Shown here piece after piece: positions 16,913-24,013 of a stretch of 64,000 bases of DNA (positions within the stretch are counted from its first letter, which is position 1; each line of letters begins with the position of its first letter). The stretch is from NCBI RefSeq assembly GCF_000478885.1, contig NC_022567.1, forward strand, positions 2,666,001-2,730,000, read 5' to 3'. Under the pieces are notes generated by a model that was not told the origin of the DNA, made no database searches, and was given only the letters and a program-made list of their open reading frames with translations. A program made the position numbers and the translations under genes. Source of the DNA: Adlercreutzia equolifaciens DSM 19450. GTDB taxonomy: Bacteria; Actinomycetota; Coriobacteriia; Coriobacteriales; Eggerthellaceae.

Positions 16913-18322
16913 GTGAACGCGCATCAACTGCGAGACATTATCGAAGAGGGCGAGAACGACCGCATCGAATTCAAGCGTTGCGGCAACCAACCTGAAAAGG
17001 ATCTCTTCGAAACCATCTGCGCGTTCGCCAACACGTTCGGCGGCACTATCCTGCTCGGCGTAGAGGACGACGGCTCTCTCACGGGCATCGATCCAGCCCA
17101 GGTGCTTCCCGTCACGAGAAACGTCCTCAATGTCGTCAACAACTCCAACGCCTTCGACGTGCCCGTCTCCATGGAATTCGAGCATATCGAGATCGGTGAC
17201 CGCCAAATCATCAAGATCGACGTTCCCAACAGCCCGCAGATGCACAGCTACAAGGGCAAAGTATACGAACGGCGCGGGGATGCCGATGTCGTTGTGCGCG
17301 GAAGCGCTCCTCTCGCCGAGCTCTGCATTCGCAAGCAGGGAATCTATACCGAACAACGCATTTTCGAGCATGTATCCCTGAGCGACCTGCGAGAAGATCT
17401 CATTGACGAGGCCCGGCGACTCGCTCTCGCGAAGAGAAAAGACCATCCGTGGGGAGCCATGACGAACGCGCAGCTCGTTGAATCGGCCGGGCTCTTCGGC
17501 AAAGACTACTCAACGGGAAAGCAGGGCTATAACTTGGCAGCCGTCGTTCTTCTCGGCAAGGACGAGGTTATTCGATCGCTGTGCCCCACCTACAAAACCG
17601 ATGCACTTGTGCGCCAGCACGACACGGATCGCCACGATGACCGGCTTGTAACAACCACCAACCTCATAGACGCCTACGCCCAGATCGCCGCGTTCTGCCG
17701 GAATCATCTTCCAGACCGCTTTCTTTTGGAAGGCGACTTCGCCCTCAGCCCCCGCGATACCATCGTGCGCGAGCTGGTCGTCAACTGTCTCATTCATCGC
17801 GAGTTCACCAGCCCCTTCCCGGCAAAAGTCATCATCGACAACGAGGGCATTCGAACCGAGAACGCCAGCCGTGCCTCTTTTGAGGGGCCCTTGGAACCCG
17901 ACACCTTCAGCCCTCTTCCGAAGAACCCTCTCATCGCTTCCTTCTTTGCGCATATCGGCTTGGCCGAAGAGCTGGGCAGCGGCACGCGCGAGCTATTCAA
18001 GAATTCTCGTCTCTACACGGGCCGCGACCCCGAGTTGGAGGAAGGTCTGATTTTCAGAGCATTCGTACCAACCATTCCCGCAATCCAGGCGGTGAGCAAT
18101 TCGCCCGACAAACAGAGCGCCCAAAAGGACGGCATTGACGAGGTTGCCTCTCTCGCCTTAAAGCTGGCCGAGAGCAATGGTGGGGTGCGAACTGCTGACC
18201 TGGTTGATGCGGGAATTTCCCGCCGTACAGCCCAGCGCACCCTAAGCGAGCTTGTCGAACGGGATCGGCTCACTCCGCAGGGCAACGGCCCGAGTCGCAT
18301 TTATCGCCCGAATCGCAGATAA
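16913..18322 (+). CDS. AlbA_2 (Schlafen-like) ATP-binding/RecG-like regulator
   Basis: About 469 residues. The AlbA_2 domain opens EEGENDRIEFKRCGNQ and continues ICAFANTFGGTILLGVEDDG (about 10-55), then KIDVPNSPQMHSYKGKVYERRGDA. The middle has the GHKL-like ELVVNCLIHREF, and the end is a winged helix GVRTADLVDAGISRRTAQRT. GTG 16913 is preferred because GAAGGGG lies 8-9 bp upstream; a GTG at 16904 is also in frame. The family includes transcription regulators and stress or defence proteins. The 20-bp array upstream marks it as possibly variable in expression. Confidence 0.78.
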   Translation: MNAHQLRDIIEEGENDRIEFKRCGNQPEKDLFETICAFANTFGGTILLGVEDDGSLTGIDPAQVLPVTRNVLNVVNNSNAFDVPVSMEFEHIEIGDRQIIKIDVPNSPQMHSYKGKVYERRGDADVVVRGSAPLAELCIRKQGIYTEQRIFEHVSLSDLREDLIDEARRLALAKRKDHPWGAMTNAQLVESAGLFGKDYSTGKQGYNLAAVVLLGKDEVIRSLCPTYKTDALVRQHDTDRHDDRLVTTTNLIDAYAQIAAFCRNHLPDRFLLEGDFALSPRDTIVRELVVNCLIHREFTSPFPAKVIIDNEGIRTENASRASFEGPLEPDTFSPLPKNPLIASFFAHIGLAEELGSGTRELFKNSRLYTGRDPELEEGLIFRAFVPTIPAIQAVSNSPDKQSAQKDGIDEVASLALKLAESNGGVRTADLVDAGISRRTAQRTLSELVERDRLTPQGNGPSRIYRPNRR

Positions 18323-18400
18323 AACGATTCGGGAAGCCGAAACGTCACGACCGCAACAGCCGATTTAACTACGCAAGCACGAGAAACCAGGAGAGCCACC

Positions 18401-18868
18401 ATGACAGACCACGCACTCGCGAGCTTTGAAGCGAAGGACGGCACGGGCCGGTGGGAGGTTTTCACCTGGGGCATTATCGCCAACGGCCAGCGCTACCACT
18501 TCACGAAGCAGTCCCATATCGTGTGCGCCGGCCTGCCGGGGCGCACCGAGAAACACGTCTATCAAACTGAGGAAGACGACGGCTTCGGGCTGTGGGCGGC
18601 GCTTGCCGTCTACCAAGAGACCGGAAGCCTTGCCGACGCCGGCCTCGCCGCCTGGGCCTTAGGCGGCCCGAGCATTGAAACACACATCGACACGCGGGAG
18701 ATCCCCGGCAACGTGACGCTCTCCATCGGACACTTGCGCCGCGGCCGCGATGCCAACCTCTCCCTGCGCTACCGCGAGGACGGCCGCTGGGTTCAAATCG
18801 GTGCCATCCAGCACTTCGCCGACATCACCCTCGCCGCCATCAATGCCTATCGCGCGAGTGCGCTGTAA
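18401..18868 (+). CDS. Hypothetical protein, 155 residues
   Basis: No family recognised. A soluble alpha/beta protein without signal peptide: a beta-rich start GRWEVFTWGIIANGQRYHF, a small-residue helical middle (about 65-85) and further strands SLRYREDGRWVQIG. Start ATG follows AGGAGAG. It lies 78 bp after the AlbA_2 gene on the same strand and may share its transcript. Codon use looks like the host's. Confidence 0.65.
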   Translation: MTDHALASFEAKDGTGRWEVFTWGIIANGQRYHFTKQSHIVCAGLPGRTEKHVYQTEEDDGFGLWAALAVYQETGSLADAGLAAWALGGPSIETHIDTREIPGNVTLSIGHLRRGRDANLSLRYREDGRWVQIGAIQHFADITLAAINAYRASAL

Positions 18869-18997
18869 CGGCGCTGACACTCAGGATTTCTGAATCCCTA
18901 CAAAATGCAGTATGAAGAATCGCAAAAGTGCATAAATTAGCAATTTGAAGATGCTAAAAAGTGCAGCGGGCCGCTTTAACTGCGCCTCAACGACCCC

Positions 18998-19210
18998 CTA
19001 AAGAGCCGGCCGCTCCCCCGTTTCAACATAGCGATCAATGTCGGCAACCATTAGGTCGGGCGACTCTATGTGGTAGAGAAAGTAATTGTCCAGCACATAT
19101 TGCGAGAGTCCTTTTTCGCGAAAGAGAGCCGCCACCTCCGGACCCGTCAGCCCCTTCGCCTGCCGATAGTACTCGATGGCGAACACGAGAAACCGCATTT
19201 CCTTGCTCAT
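18998..19210 (-). CDS. DUF3791-type small protein
   Basis: A 70-residue protein: MRFLVFAIEYYRQAKGLTG, EVAALFREKGLSQYVLDNYF and DLMVADIDRYVE. This is the pattern of DUF3791 proteins (Phe/Ile/Glu-rich first helix, xGLxxYI..YYxxLH). The start overlaps the preceding gene's stop as ATGA. Last gene of a three-gene cassette with a DUF3990 protein; possibly the partner or antitoxin of that protein (inference). Confidence 0.7.
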   Translation of the reverse strand: MSKEMRFLVFAIEYYRQAKGLTGPEVAALFREKGLSQYVLDNYFLYHIESPDLMVADIDRYVETGERPAL

Positions 19211-19446
19211 GACTGCTCCTCCGGGTCGTCGAAGAAGCCGCGCTCCACTTCCTGCCGGTACAAATCCGCCAGAGCCGCCGAGCTGAGATGCCACAGCCCG
19301 CTATCGGGATTGCGCAGCAGCTCATAAAAGTTCGATGCATAGAACTCCTCGATTTGGCAAGGCTCGGTGAAGCCCAGTCGCTCAAACAAGCCGGGAAGCG
19401 TCGCCGTGCCGAGCAGCACAGATAACTGCTCCGGAGACTTAGCCAT
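19207..19446 (-). CDS. Small cassette protein between DUF3990 and DUF3791 genes
   Basis: A 79-residue acidic protein with no family I can name: PEQLSVLLGTATLPGLFERL, IEEFYASNFYELLRNPDSG and an acidic C-terminus. Start is 6 bp after the DUF3990 stop, and its own stop overlaps the DUF3791 start, so the three genes are one unit. Position between a possible ADP-ribosyl-type protein and DUF3791 suggests a role in the same complex; function unknown. Confidence 0.6.
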   Translation of the reverse strand: MAKSPEQLSVLLGTATLPGLFERLGFTEPCQIEEFYASNFYELLRNPDSGLWHLSSAALADLYRQEVERGFFDDPEEQS

Positions 19447-19452
19447 TCGTCC

Positions 19453-19947
19453 TCACCTCTCCACCGTCCGCGCCGACTCAAAGGTCAGCCTCTCTAACGC
19501 CTTATCGTTGCAGAAAAGTATTTGCGTGAAAAGCTCTTTAATCTTTAACATTTCCAGAGCAGCACGAGCCGTGATCTGCCCTTGCTCGTAAAGCGTTACC
19601 GTTGTGAATACGTCATCGTTCGCCACGGGTCCGATGATAATATCCACTTCGAGAGCTTTATCGCGACCTTGCTTTCGGTTGTGCACGACGAACTCCAGCC
19701 ACTCTTCATTAGGTTCGGAAAATTCGAGAACGCGTAGCTCGCGCCTGGCTCGCTCCATATCGCATTCGTAGCTATTCAGCGTCGGAGCCCCTTCCATGCC
19801 ACGGCGCACAAAGGCCTTGCGAGCGAAATCCTCCGCTTGAGCAAGGTTTGTCGTGGTGTAAAACCCTGTTCCGAAATCCAAGTAGGGAGAACGATTCACA
19901 ATCCTCGGCTCACTGGCCGTTTGAGTTGAAGCATGGTATAGCCGCAT
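19453..19947 (-). CDS. DUF3990 protein (possible ADP-ribosyltransferase-like fold)
   Basis: A 164-residue protein opening MRLYHASTQTASEPRIV, then YLDFGTGFYTTTNLAQAEDF, ARKAFVRRG and NSYECDMERA. The order His-Tyr..., GxGFYTTT, then Glu resembles the H-Y-E layout of ADP-ribosyltransferases, and DUF3990 has been grouped with that fold to my memory. ATG at 19945-19947 is chosen because AAAGGCGAG lies upstream; longer readings add unrelated residues. First gene of the cassette; candidate toxin or effector (inference). Confidence 0.72.
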   Translation of the reverse strand: MRLYHASTQTASEPRIVNRSPYLDFGTGFYTTTNLAQAEDFARKAFVRRGMEGAPTLNSYECDMERARRELRVLEFSEPNEEWLEFVVHNRKQGRDKALEVDIIIGPVANDDVFTTVTLYEQGQITARAALEMLKIKELFTQILFCNDKALERLTFESARTVER

Positions 19948-20146
19948 GAAGTTCTCGCCTTTCGGATAACACCTCTTACACTGGCCGAGACGGGTTAAAA
20001 AGGACCGCATCCCATGATGGCAGAATAGCACGCCCCAAAGCTTCAACCCACCCGAGAACGTGCCGATTCTCTACGCAGGCAACGCATCGGCTGGAATGCG
20101 CATAACGGGGAGCTGTCGAACCTGCTCGTCAAGAAAGAAAGCGGAT

Positions 20147-20173
20147 CTTGAAATCACAGTCCGTGATTTCAAG
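20147..20173 (+). promoter_or_regulatory. Perfect 11-bp inverted repeat before the zinc-ribbon gene
   Basis: Arms CTTGAAATCAC and GTGATTTCAAG flank AGTCC, ending 9 bp before the ATG at 20183 and overlapping the ribosome-site region. No T-run follows. Operator or translation-blocking hairpin; function not known. Confidence 0.55.
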
Positions 20174-20182
20174 TGACGGAGG

Positions 20183-20362
20183 ATGGACCCTTACGCGAGC
20201 CCCTCCGGGCAATCGGCCACCGATGAAGTCGCCATCCTTTGCCCGAAGTGCGGCGCCCCCATGGTGAAACGCACCACCCGCAAAGGCCCCCGCGCTGGCA
20301 AACCCTTCTACGGCTGCAGCAACTACCCCAAGTGCAAGGGCATTGCGAACCTGGAAGCATAA
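20183..20362 (+). CDS. Small zinc-ribbon protein (topoisomerase C4-type zinc finger)
   Basis: A 59-residue protein. CPKCGAPMVKRTTRKG then KPFYGCSNYPKCKGI gives four Cys in the CPxCG...FxGCxxYPxCK layout of the type I topoisomerase C-terminal zinc finger. ATG 20183 has GACGGAGG immediately upstream and the stop is TAA at 20360-20362. It stands alone with no topoisomerase catalytic part nearby, so it is either an independent nucleic-acid-binding ribbon or a detached domain. A perfect inverted repeat sits just upstream. Confidence 0.75.
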   Translation: MDPYASPSGQSATDEVAILCPKCGAPMVKRTTRKGPRAGKPFYGCSNYPKCKGIANLEA

Positions 20363-20415
20363 TACCTGTCCTCCTTCGTGTTGACACCTTTCGACGCTTC
20401 TCCAACGAGTCGGTA

Positions 20416-20495
20416 ATGGTTGACGGCTGCTTCTGGCGCGGCGACGTCGAAGGCTTCTAAGATGGAGGTCGCGCCTGCGCCTGCGGGCGTCCATC
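20416..20495 (+). promoter_or_regulatory. Possible leader: 14-codon reading frame plus hairpin
   Basis: ATG 20416 opens a 14-residue frame (MVDGCFWRGDVEGF) whose stop abuts a hairpin with arms GATGGA (20461) and TCCATC (20490-20495) and internal CGCC/GGCG pairing, 19 bp before the next gene. Attenuator-like layout, but no good ribosome site or T-run; weak. Confidence 0.25.
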
Positions 20496-20513
20496 GACGA
20501 AAGAAGGCTCATC

Positions 20514-21020
20514 ATGACTGAATCGACTCAGGTTCTGCATCAACTGAAAGTGGCGACCAATTACAGCAAGCTGGCCATGCACAAGTGCGGCCCGCGCAGC
20601 TTCAAAAGCGGACAGGGCGCCATGTGTAAGGTGCTCTACAAGTTCGGCGACGGGAAACTGTCGCTGAAGAAGCTGGAGGAGCGTCTCGGCTGGGACGGCC
20701 ACGAGGTCATTCGCGTGGCCGAGAAGGCCCAGGAGAACGGCTACGTGTGCTTTGCCACCAGCAAGAAGGGCAAGCTGTCCGTAGCGCTGACCGACAAGGG
20801 CACCATGGTCGTCGAGAAGCGCCTGGCCGCCGAGGATCGTGCGGCCGACGAGGTGCTGGAGGGCCTCACCGACAAGGAGCGCAAGTGCCTGCTGAAGCTA
20901 ACCGGTAAGGTGATTGAGAACTGCAAGGCCATGGGCGTCGACTACCGCACCATCGCCGTCAAGGGCTGCCGCGCCCGCAAACCCAGCTACCATCACGGCC
21001 ACGGCTGCTGCCGACGCTAG
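20514..21020 (+). CDS. Winged-helix MarR-like protein with Cys/His-rich tail
   Basis: A 168-residue protein. FKSGQGAMCKVLYKFGDGKL, LKKLEERLGWDGHEVIRVAE and the wing SKKGKLSVALTDKG give a MarR-like winged helix, followed by VLEGLTDKERKCLLKLTGKV as in MarR dimerisation helices. The end (CRARKPSYHHGHGCC) holds three Cys and three His and could bind metal. Start ATG has GAAAGAAGG upstream. Followed 7 bp later by a strong hairpin. Regulon unknown. Confidence 0.72.
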   Translation: MTESTQVLHQLKVATNYSKLAMHKCGPRSFKSGQGAMCKVLYKFGDGKLSLKKLEERLGWDGHEVIRVAEKAQENGYVCFATSKKGKLSVALTDKGTMVVEKRLAAEDRAADEVLEGLTDKERKCLLKLTGKVIENCKAMGVDYRTIAVKGCRARKPSYHHGHGCCRR

Positions 21021-21026
21021 GAAACT

Positions 21027-21065
21027 GTGGAATGCGGCAAGTCAGAAAGACTTGCCGCATTCCAC
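21027..21065. terminator. Strong 17-bp hairpin after the MarR-like gene
   Basis: Arms GTGGAATGCGGCAAGTC and GACTTGCCGCATTCCAC are perfectly complementary around AGAAA. It starts 6 bp after the stop. No clear T-run; the hairpin could act on both strands, including behind the tRNA on the minus strand. Confidence 0.7.
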
Positions 21066-21186
21066 CCAGATTGATCTCTAAAGGATTTCTTGTAAGTTGC
21101 TACTGGTGGGCTCGCACACTTCCCACACACCTGCGGGAAGAAACGAAAAAGGTCAGCCACTTGCAAGCGACTGACCTGGTGTTTCT

Positions 21187-21264
21187 TGGTCGCGGGGGGC
21201 GGATTTGAACCACCGACCTTCGGGTTATGAGCCCGACGAGCTGACCAGACTGCTCCACCCCGCA
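21187..21264 (-). tRNA. tRNA-fMet (CAT), initiator
   Basis: Anticodon CAT in a stem with three G-C pairs (CGGGCTCATAACCCG), D-arm GGAGCAGTCTGGTCAGC, T-arm GGTTCAAATCC and encoded CCA end. Base 1 is U opposite G72, a weak first pair as in initiator tRNAs. Sequence is close to E. coli tRNA-fMet from position 2. Confidence 0.93.
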
Positions 21265-21432
21265 ATGGGTTGCCTCAAAGGGCAAAGAGATATATTACTC
21301 TCCTGAGCGCGAATTGCAAGTCTTCGATCACACTTCACCTCATTCGGCACAATTCCTGCACATGTTTGCCGTCCCAATAGCCTCCAGCACGATTTGTCGC
21401 ATCGCACACGGACGATCGCCGTGCCCCGTGCT

Positions 21433-22449
21433 ATGATGCCGCCTATGCTTTCCCAGATCAGACAAAACGGACTGCCCTCATGGGCCTACAAGGCGGCGCT
21501 GCTTTTGGCGGCCGCCATTTGGGGCATGGGCACGGTGGTCATCAAGTCTACCGTCGACGAATTCCCGCCCGCTTGGATCGTGGGCGTGCGCTTCACCTTT
21601 GCCGGCATCATCCTCGGCATTGCCACGGCGCCGCGCATCTCCCGCGCCTTCGCTCGCAACAAGCGCGGACATCTGCGCGACGGCGCGGTGCTGGGCGTCT
21701 TTCTATTCCTCTCCTACTGGTTCAACTCCACGGGACTCACCGACACCACCGCCTCCAACAGCTCGTTTCTCACCACGCTCTACTGCGTGATCATCCCCTT
21801 CCTCGGATGGATCATCATTCGGAAGCGACCGACCCGCTACAACATTGCGGCGGCTATCCTGTGCGTCACCGGCGTGGGCTGCGTGGCCTACGCCGACATC
21901 GGCGAGTTCTCGCTGCGCTTCGGCGACTTCATCACGCTGGCCTCGGCTCTCTGGCTGAGCTTCCACGTGCTGTACACGGCGAAGTACGCGCCGGGACGCT
22001 CTATGATGCTGCTCACGGTCATTCAGTTCATCGTGGCGGGCCTGCTGGGACTCATCACCGGGCTTATCACCGAGCCCGTACCCAACTTCAGCCAGTTGGG
22101 CACCGACACTTGGATGAACCTCATCTACATCACCGTGTTTGCCTCTTGTGTGGCCCTAGGATTGCAAAACGCCGCCGTGGCCCGCGTTGATCCGGCCCAG
22201 GCGGCGCTATTCCTTGCCACCGAATCGGTGTTCGGCGTGACGTTCTCCATCCTGCTTTTGGGCGAGGCGCCGGCGATTTCCACCTACCTGGGATTTGCCC
22301 TTATCTTCGTCGGCATCGTCGTCAGCGAGTACTTACCCCTGCGAGCCGAAAAGATCGCGGCCCAGAAGGCAAAAACGGCCGTCCTCGATTGCAAGCGGGC
22401 CGAAACCCAAGCAACCGACCTCGAAGAAGCCGACGCGTTCATGCGCTAG
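21433..22449 (+). CDS. EamA/DMT-family transporter
   Basis: About 338 residues with ten hydrophobic helices in two EamA repeats. LLAAAIWGMGTVVIKSTVDEFPPAW opens repeat one (in pieces) and ITLASALWLSFHVLYTAKYAPG opens repeat two; AALFLATESVFGVTFSILLLGE is the conserved closing helix pair. The family exports amino acids or other metabolites; substrate unknown. No clear ribosome site, so ATG 21433, 21436 or 21445 are all possible. The stop is immediately adjacent to the convergent purF-like stop. Confidence 0.87.
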   Translation: MMPPMLSQIRQNGLPSWAYKAALLLAAAIWGMGTVVIKSTVDEFPPAWIVGVRFTFAGIILGIATAPRISRAFARNKRGHLRDGAVLGVFLFLSYWFNSTGLTDTTASNSSFLTTLYCVIIPFLGWIIIRKRPTRYNIAAAILCVTGVGCVAYADIGEFSLRFGDFITLASALWLSFHVLYTAKYAPGRSMMLLTVIQFIVAGLLGLITGLITEPVPNFSQLGTDTWMNLIYITVFASCVALGLQNAAVARVDPAQAALFLATESVFGVTFSILLLGEAPAISTYLGFALIFVGIVVSEYLPLRAEKIAAQKAKTAVLDCKRAETQATDLEEADAFMR

Positions 22450-23874
22450 TTACTCGCGGCCGTCCCAGCAGTAGGTGCAGATTTTCTCCGGATCGATGCC
22501 GATGGCCTCTATCATGCCCTGGAGGCTCTGGTAGCTCAGCGAATCGAAACCCATGTCCTCGCAGATGGTCTTCAGCAGGCACTGGCCACGCTCGGTATCG
22601 GCGTCGGCGTACTCGGCCAGATGCGCAAGCCCCTCCTTGCCTTCCAGCGAATCCACCACACGCCGCGCGATAAGATCCATATCCGACTTGCTGGACGAGA
22701 AGCTCAGATACTTGCAGCTGTACATGATGGGCGGGCACGCGCTGCGCATGTGCACCTCGGCGGCACCGGAATCGTACAGGAAGTTCACCGTCTCGCGCAG
22801 CTGGGTGCCGCGCACAATGGAGTCATCCACGAACAAGAGCTTCTTGTCGCGGATAAGCTCGGGCACCGGCACCTGCTTCATGTTGGCGATCTTGTTGCGC
22901 AGATCCTGGTTCGCCGGCATGAACGAGCGCGGCCACGTGGGCGTGTACTTAATGAACGGACGGCCGAAGGGCATCTTGCTCTCGGTCGAGTAGCCGATGG
23001 CATGGGGGATGCCGGAATCGGGCACGCCGGCCACAAAGTCCACCTCGGGGCACGCGCCGCGCGCTGCCTCGTCGCGAACCATGATGGCACCGTTGCGGTA
23101 GCGCATCACTTCCACGTTCATACCCTCGTAGTTGGAGTTCGGGTAGCCGTAGTACACCCACATGAACGCGCACATTTTCATCTCGTCGCGTGCCGGCGAG
23201 AGCACCTCAATGGCATCGGGCGTAAGCCGCACGATCTCCGCCGGGCCCAGCTCGTACTCGTCGTGATAGCCCAGCTTGTGATAGGCAAAGCTCTCGAAGG
23301 CAACGCAGTGGCCGTCATCGTCGGCGCCCACGAGCACCGGCAAGCGGCCCATGAAGTCGCGGGCCGCAATAATATCGCCGTCCTCGGTCATAATGAGCAG
23401 CGTGAGCGATCCGTCAATCTTCGATTGGGCATACTGGATGCCGGCGACCAGGTCATCCTTCTGGTTGATGAGCGCCGCCACCAACTCGGTTGAGTTCACC
23501 GCGCCAGAGCTGAGCGCCATAAACTGCGCATCGTGATCCTCGAAATACTCTTCCACCAAGGCCTCGGCATTGTTGATGGCACCGATGGTCGTGATAGCGA
23601 AGGTGCCCAAATGCGAGCGCACGAGCAGCGGCTGCGGGTCGGCGTCCGAGATGCATCCGATGGCGCTCGTGCCGTGGAAGCGCACGATGTCGTCCTCGAA
23701 TTTCGTGCGGAACGGCGTGTTCTCGATAGAGTGAATCTGACGCTGGTAGCCATCCTCGTGGTCAAGCACGATCATACCCGCTCGACGCGTGCCGAGATGC
23801 GAGTGGTAATCGACGCCGAAGAAAACATCCATCACCACGTCGCGCTTGGAAACCGCTCCGAAAAAGCCGCCCAT
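22450..23874 (-). CDS. purF: Amidophosphoribosyltransferase-like protein lacking the N-terminal catalytic Cys
   Basis: A 474-residue protein with the two-domain layout of PurF. The N-terminal glutaminase-like domain reads MGGFFGAVSK where glutamine-using enzymes have MCGI with Cys as first mature residue; no Cys is near. The PRPP-binding loop KLLFVDDSIVRGTQLRE is intact, and CPPIMYSCKYLSF plus the final CTYC match cluster-ligand positions of B. subtilis-type PurF. It may use ammonia or have another role. I recall similar Cys-less proteins in other gut anaerobes. It shares a zero-gap boundary with the convergent transporter gene. Confidence 0.8.
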   Translation of the reverse strand: MGGFFGAVSKRDVVMDVFFGVDYHSHLGTRRAGMIVLDHEDGYQRQIHSIENTPFRTKFEDDIVRFHGTSAIGCISDADPQPLLVRSHLGTFAITTIGAINNAEALVEEYFEDHDAQFMALSSGAVNSTELVAALINQKDDLVAGIQYAQSKIDGSLTLLIMTEDGDIIAARDFMGRLPVLVGADDDGHCVAFESFAYHKLGYHDEYELGPAEIVRLTPDAIEVLSPARDEMKMCAFMWVYYGYPNSNYEGMNVEVMRYRNGAIMVRDEAARGACPEVDFVAGVPDSGIPHAIGYSTESKMPFGRPFIKYTPTWPRSFMPANQDLRNKIANMKQVPVPELIRDKKLLFVDDSIVRGTQLRETVNFLYDSGAAEVHMRSACPPIMYSCKYLSFSSSKSDMDLIARRVVDSLEGKEGLAHLAEYADADTERGQCLLKTICEDMGFDSLSYQSLQGMIEAIGIDPEKICTYCWDGRE

Positions 23875-24013
23875 GAAATCCTCCGTCTTAGTGTTTCAAC
23901 GATAGGTCAAAGTATAAATGGTGCGCCTGAACGATTGTTGCCTTGCGGTTAATTGGCTCAAAATTCACGATTTTAGGGACAAGGCCTGCCAGATGAGCCA
24001 GGTGCGTCCGCGC

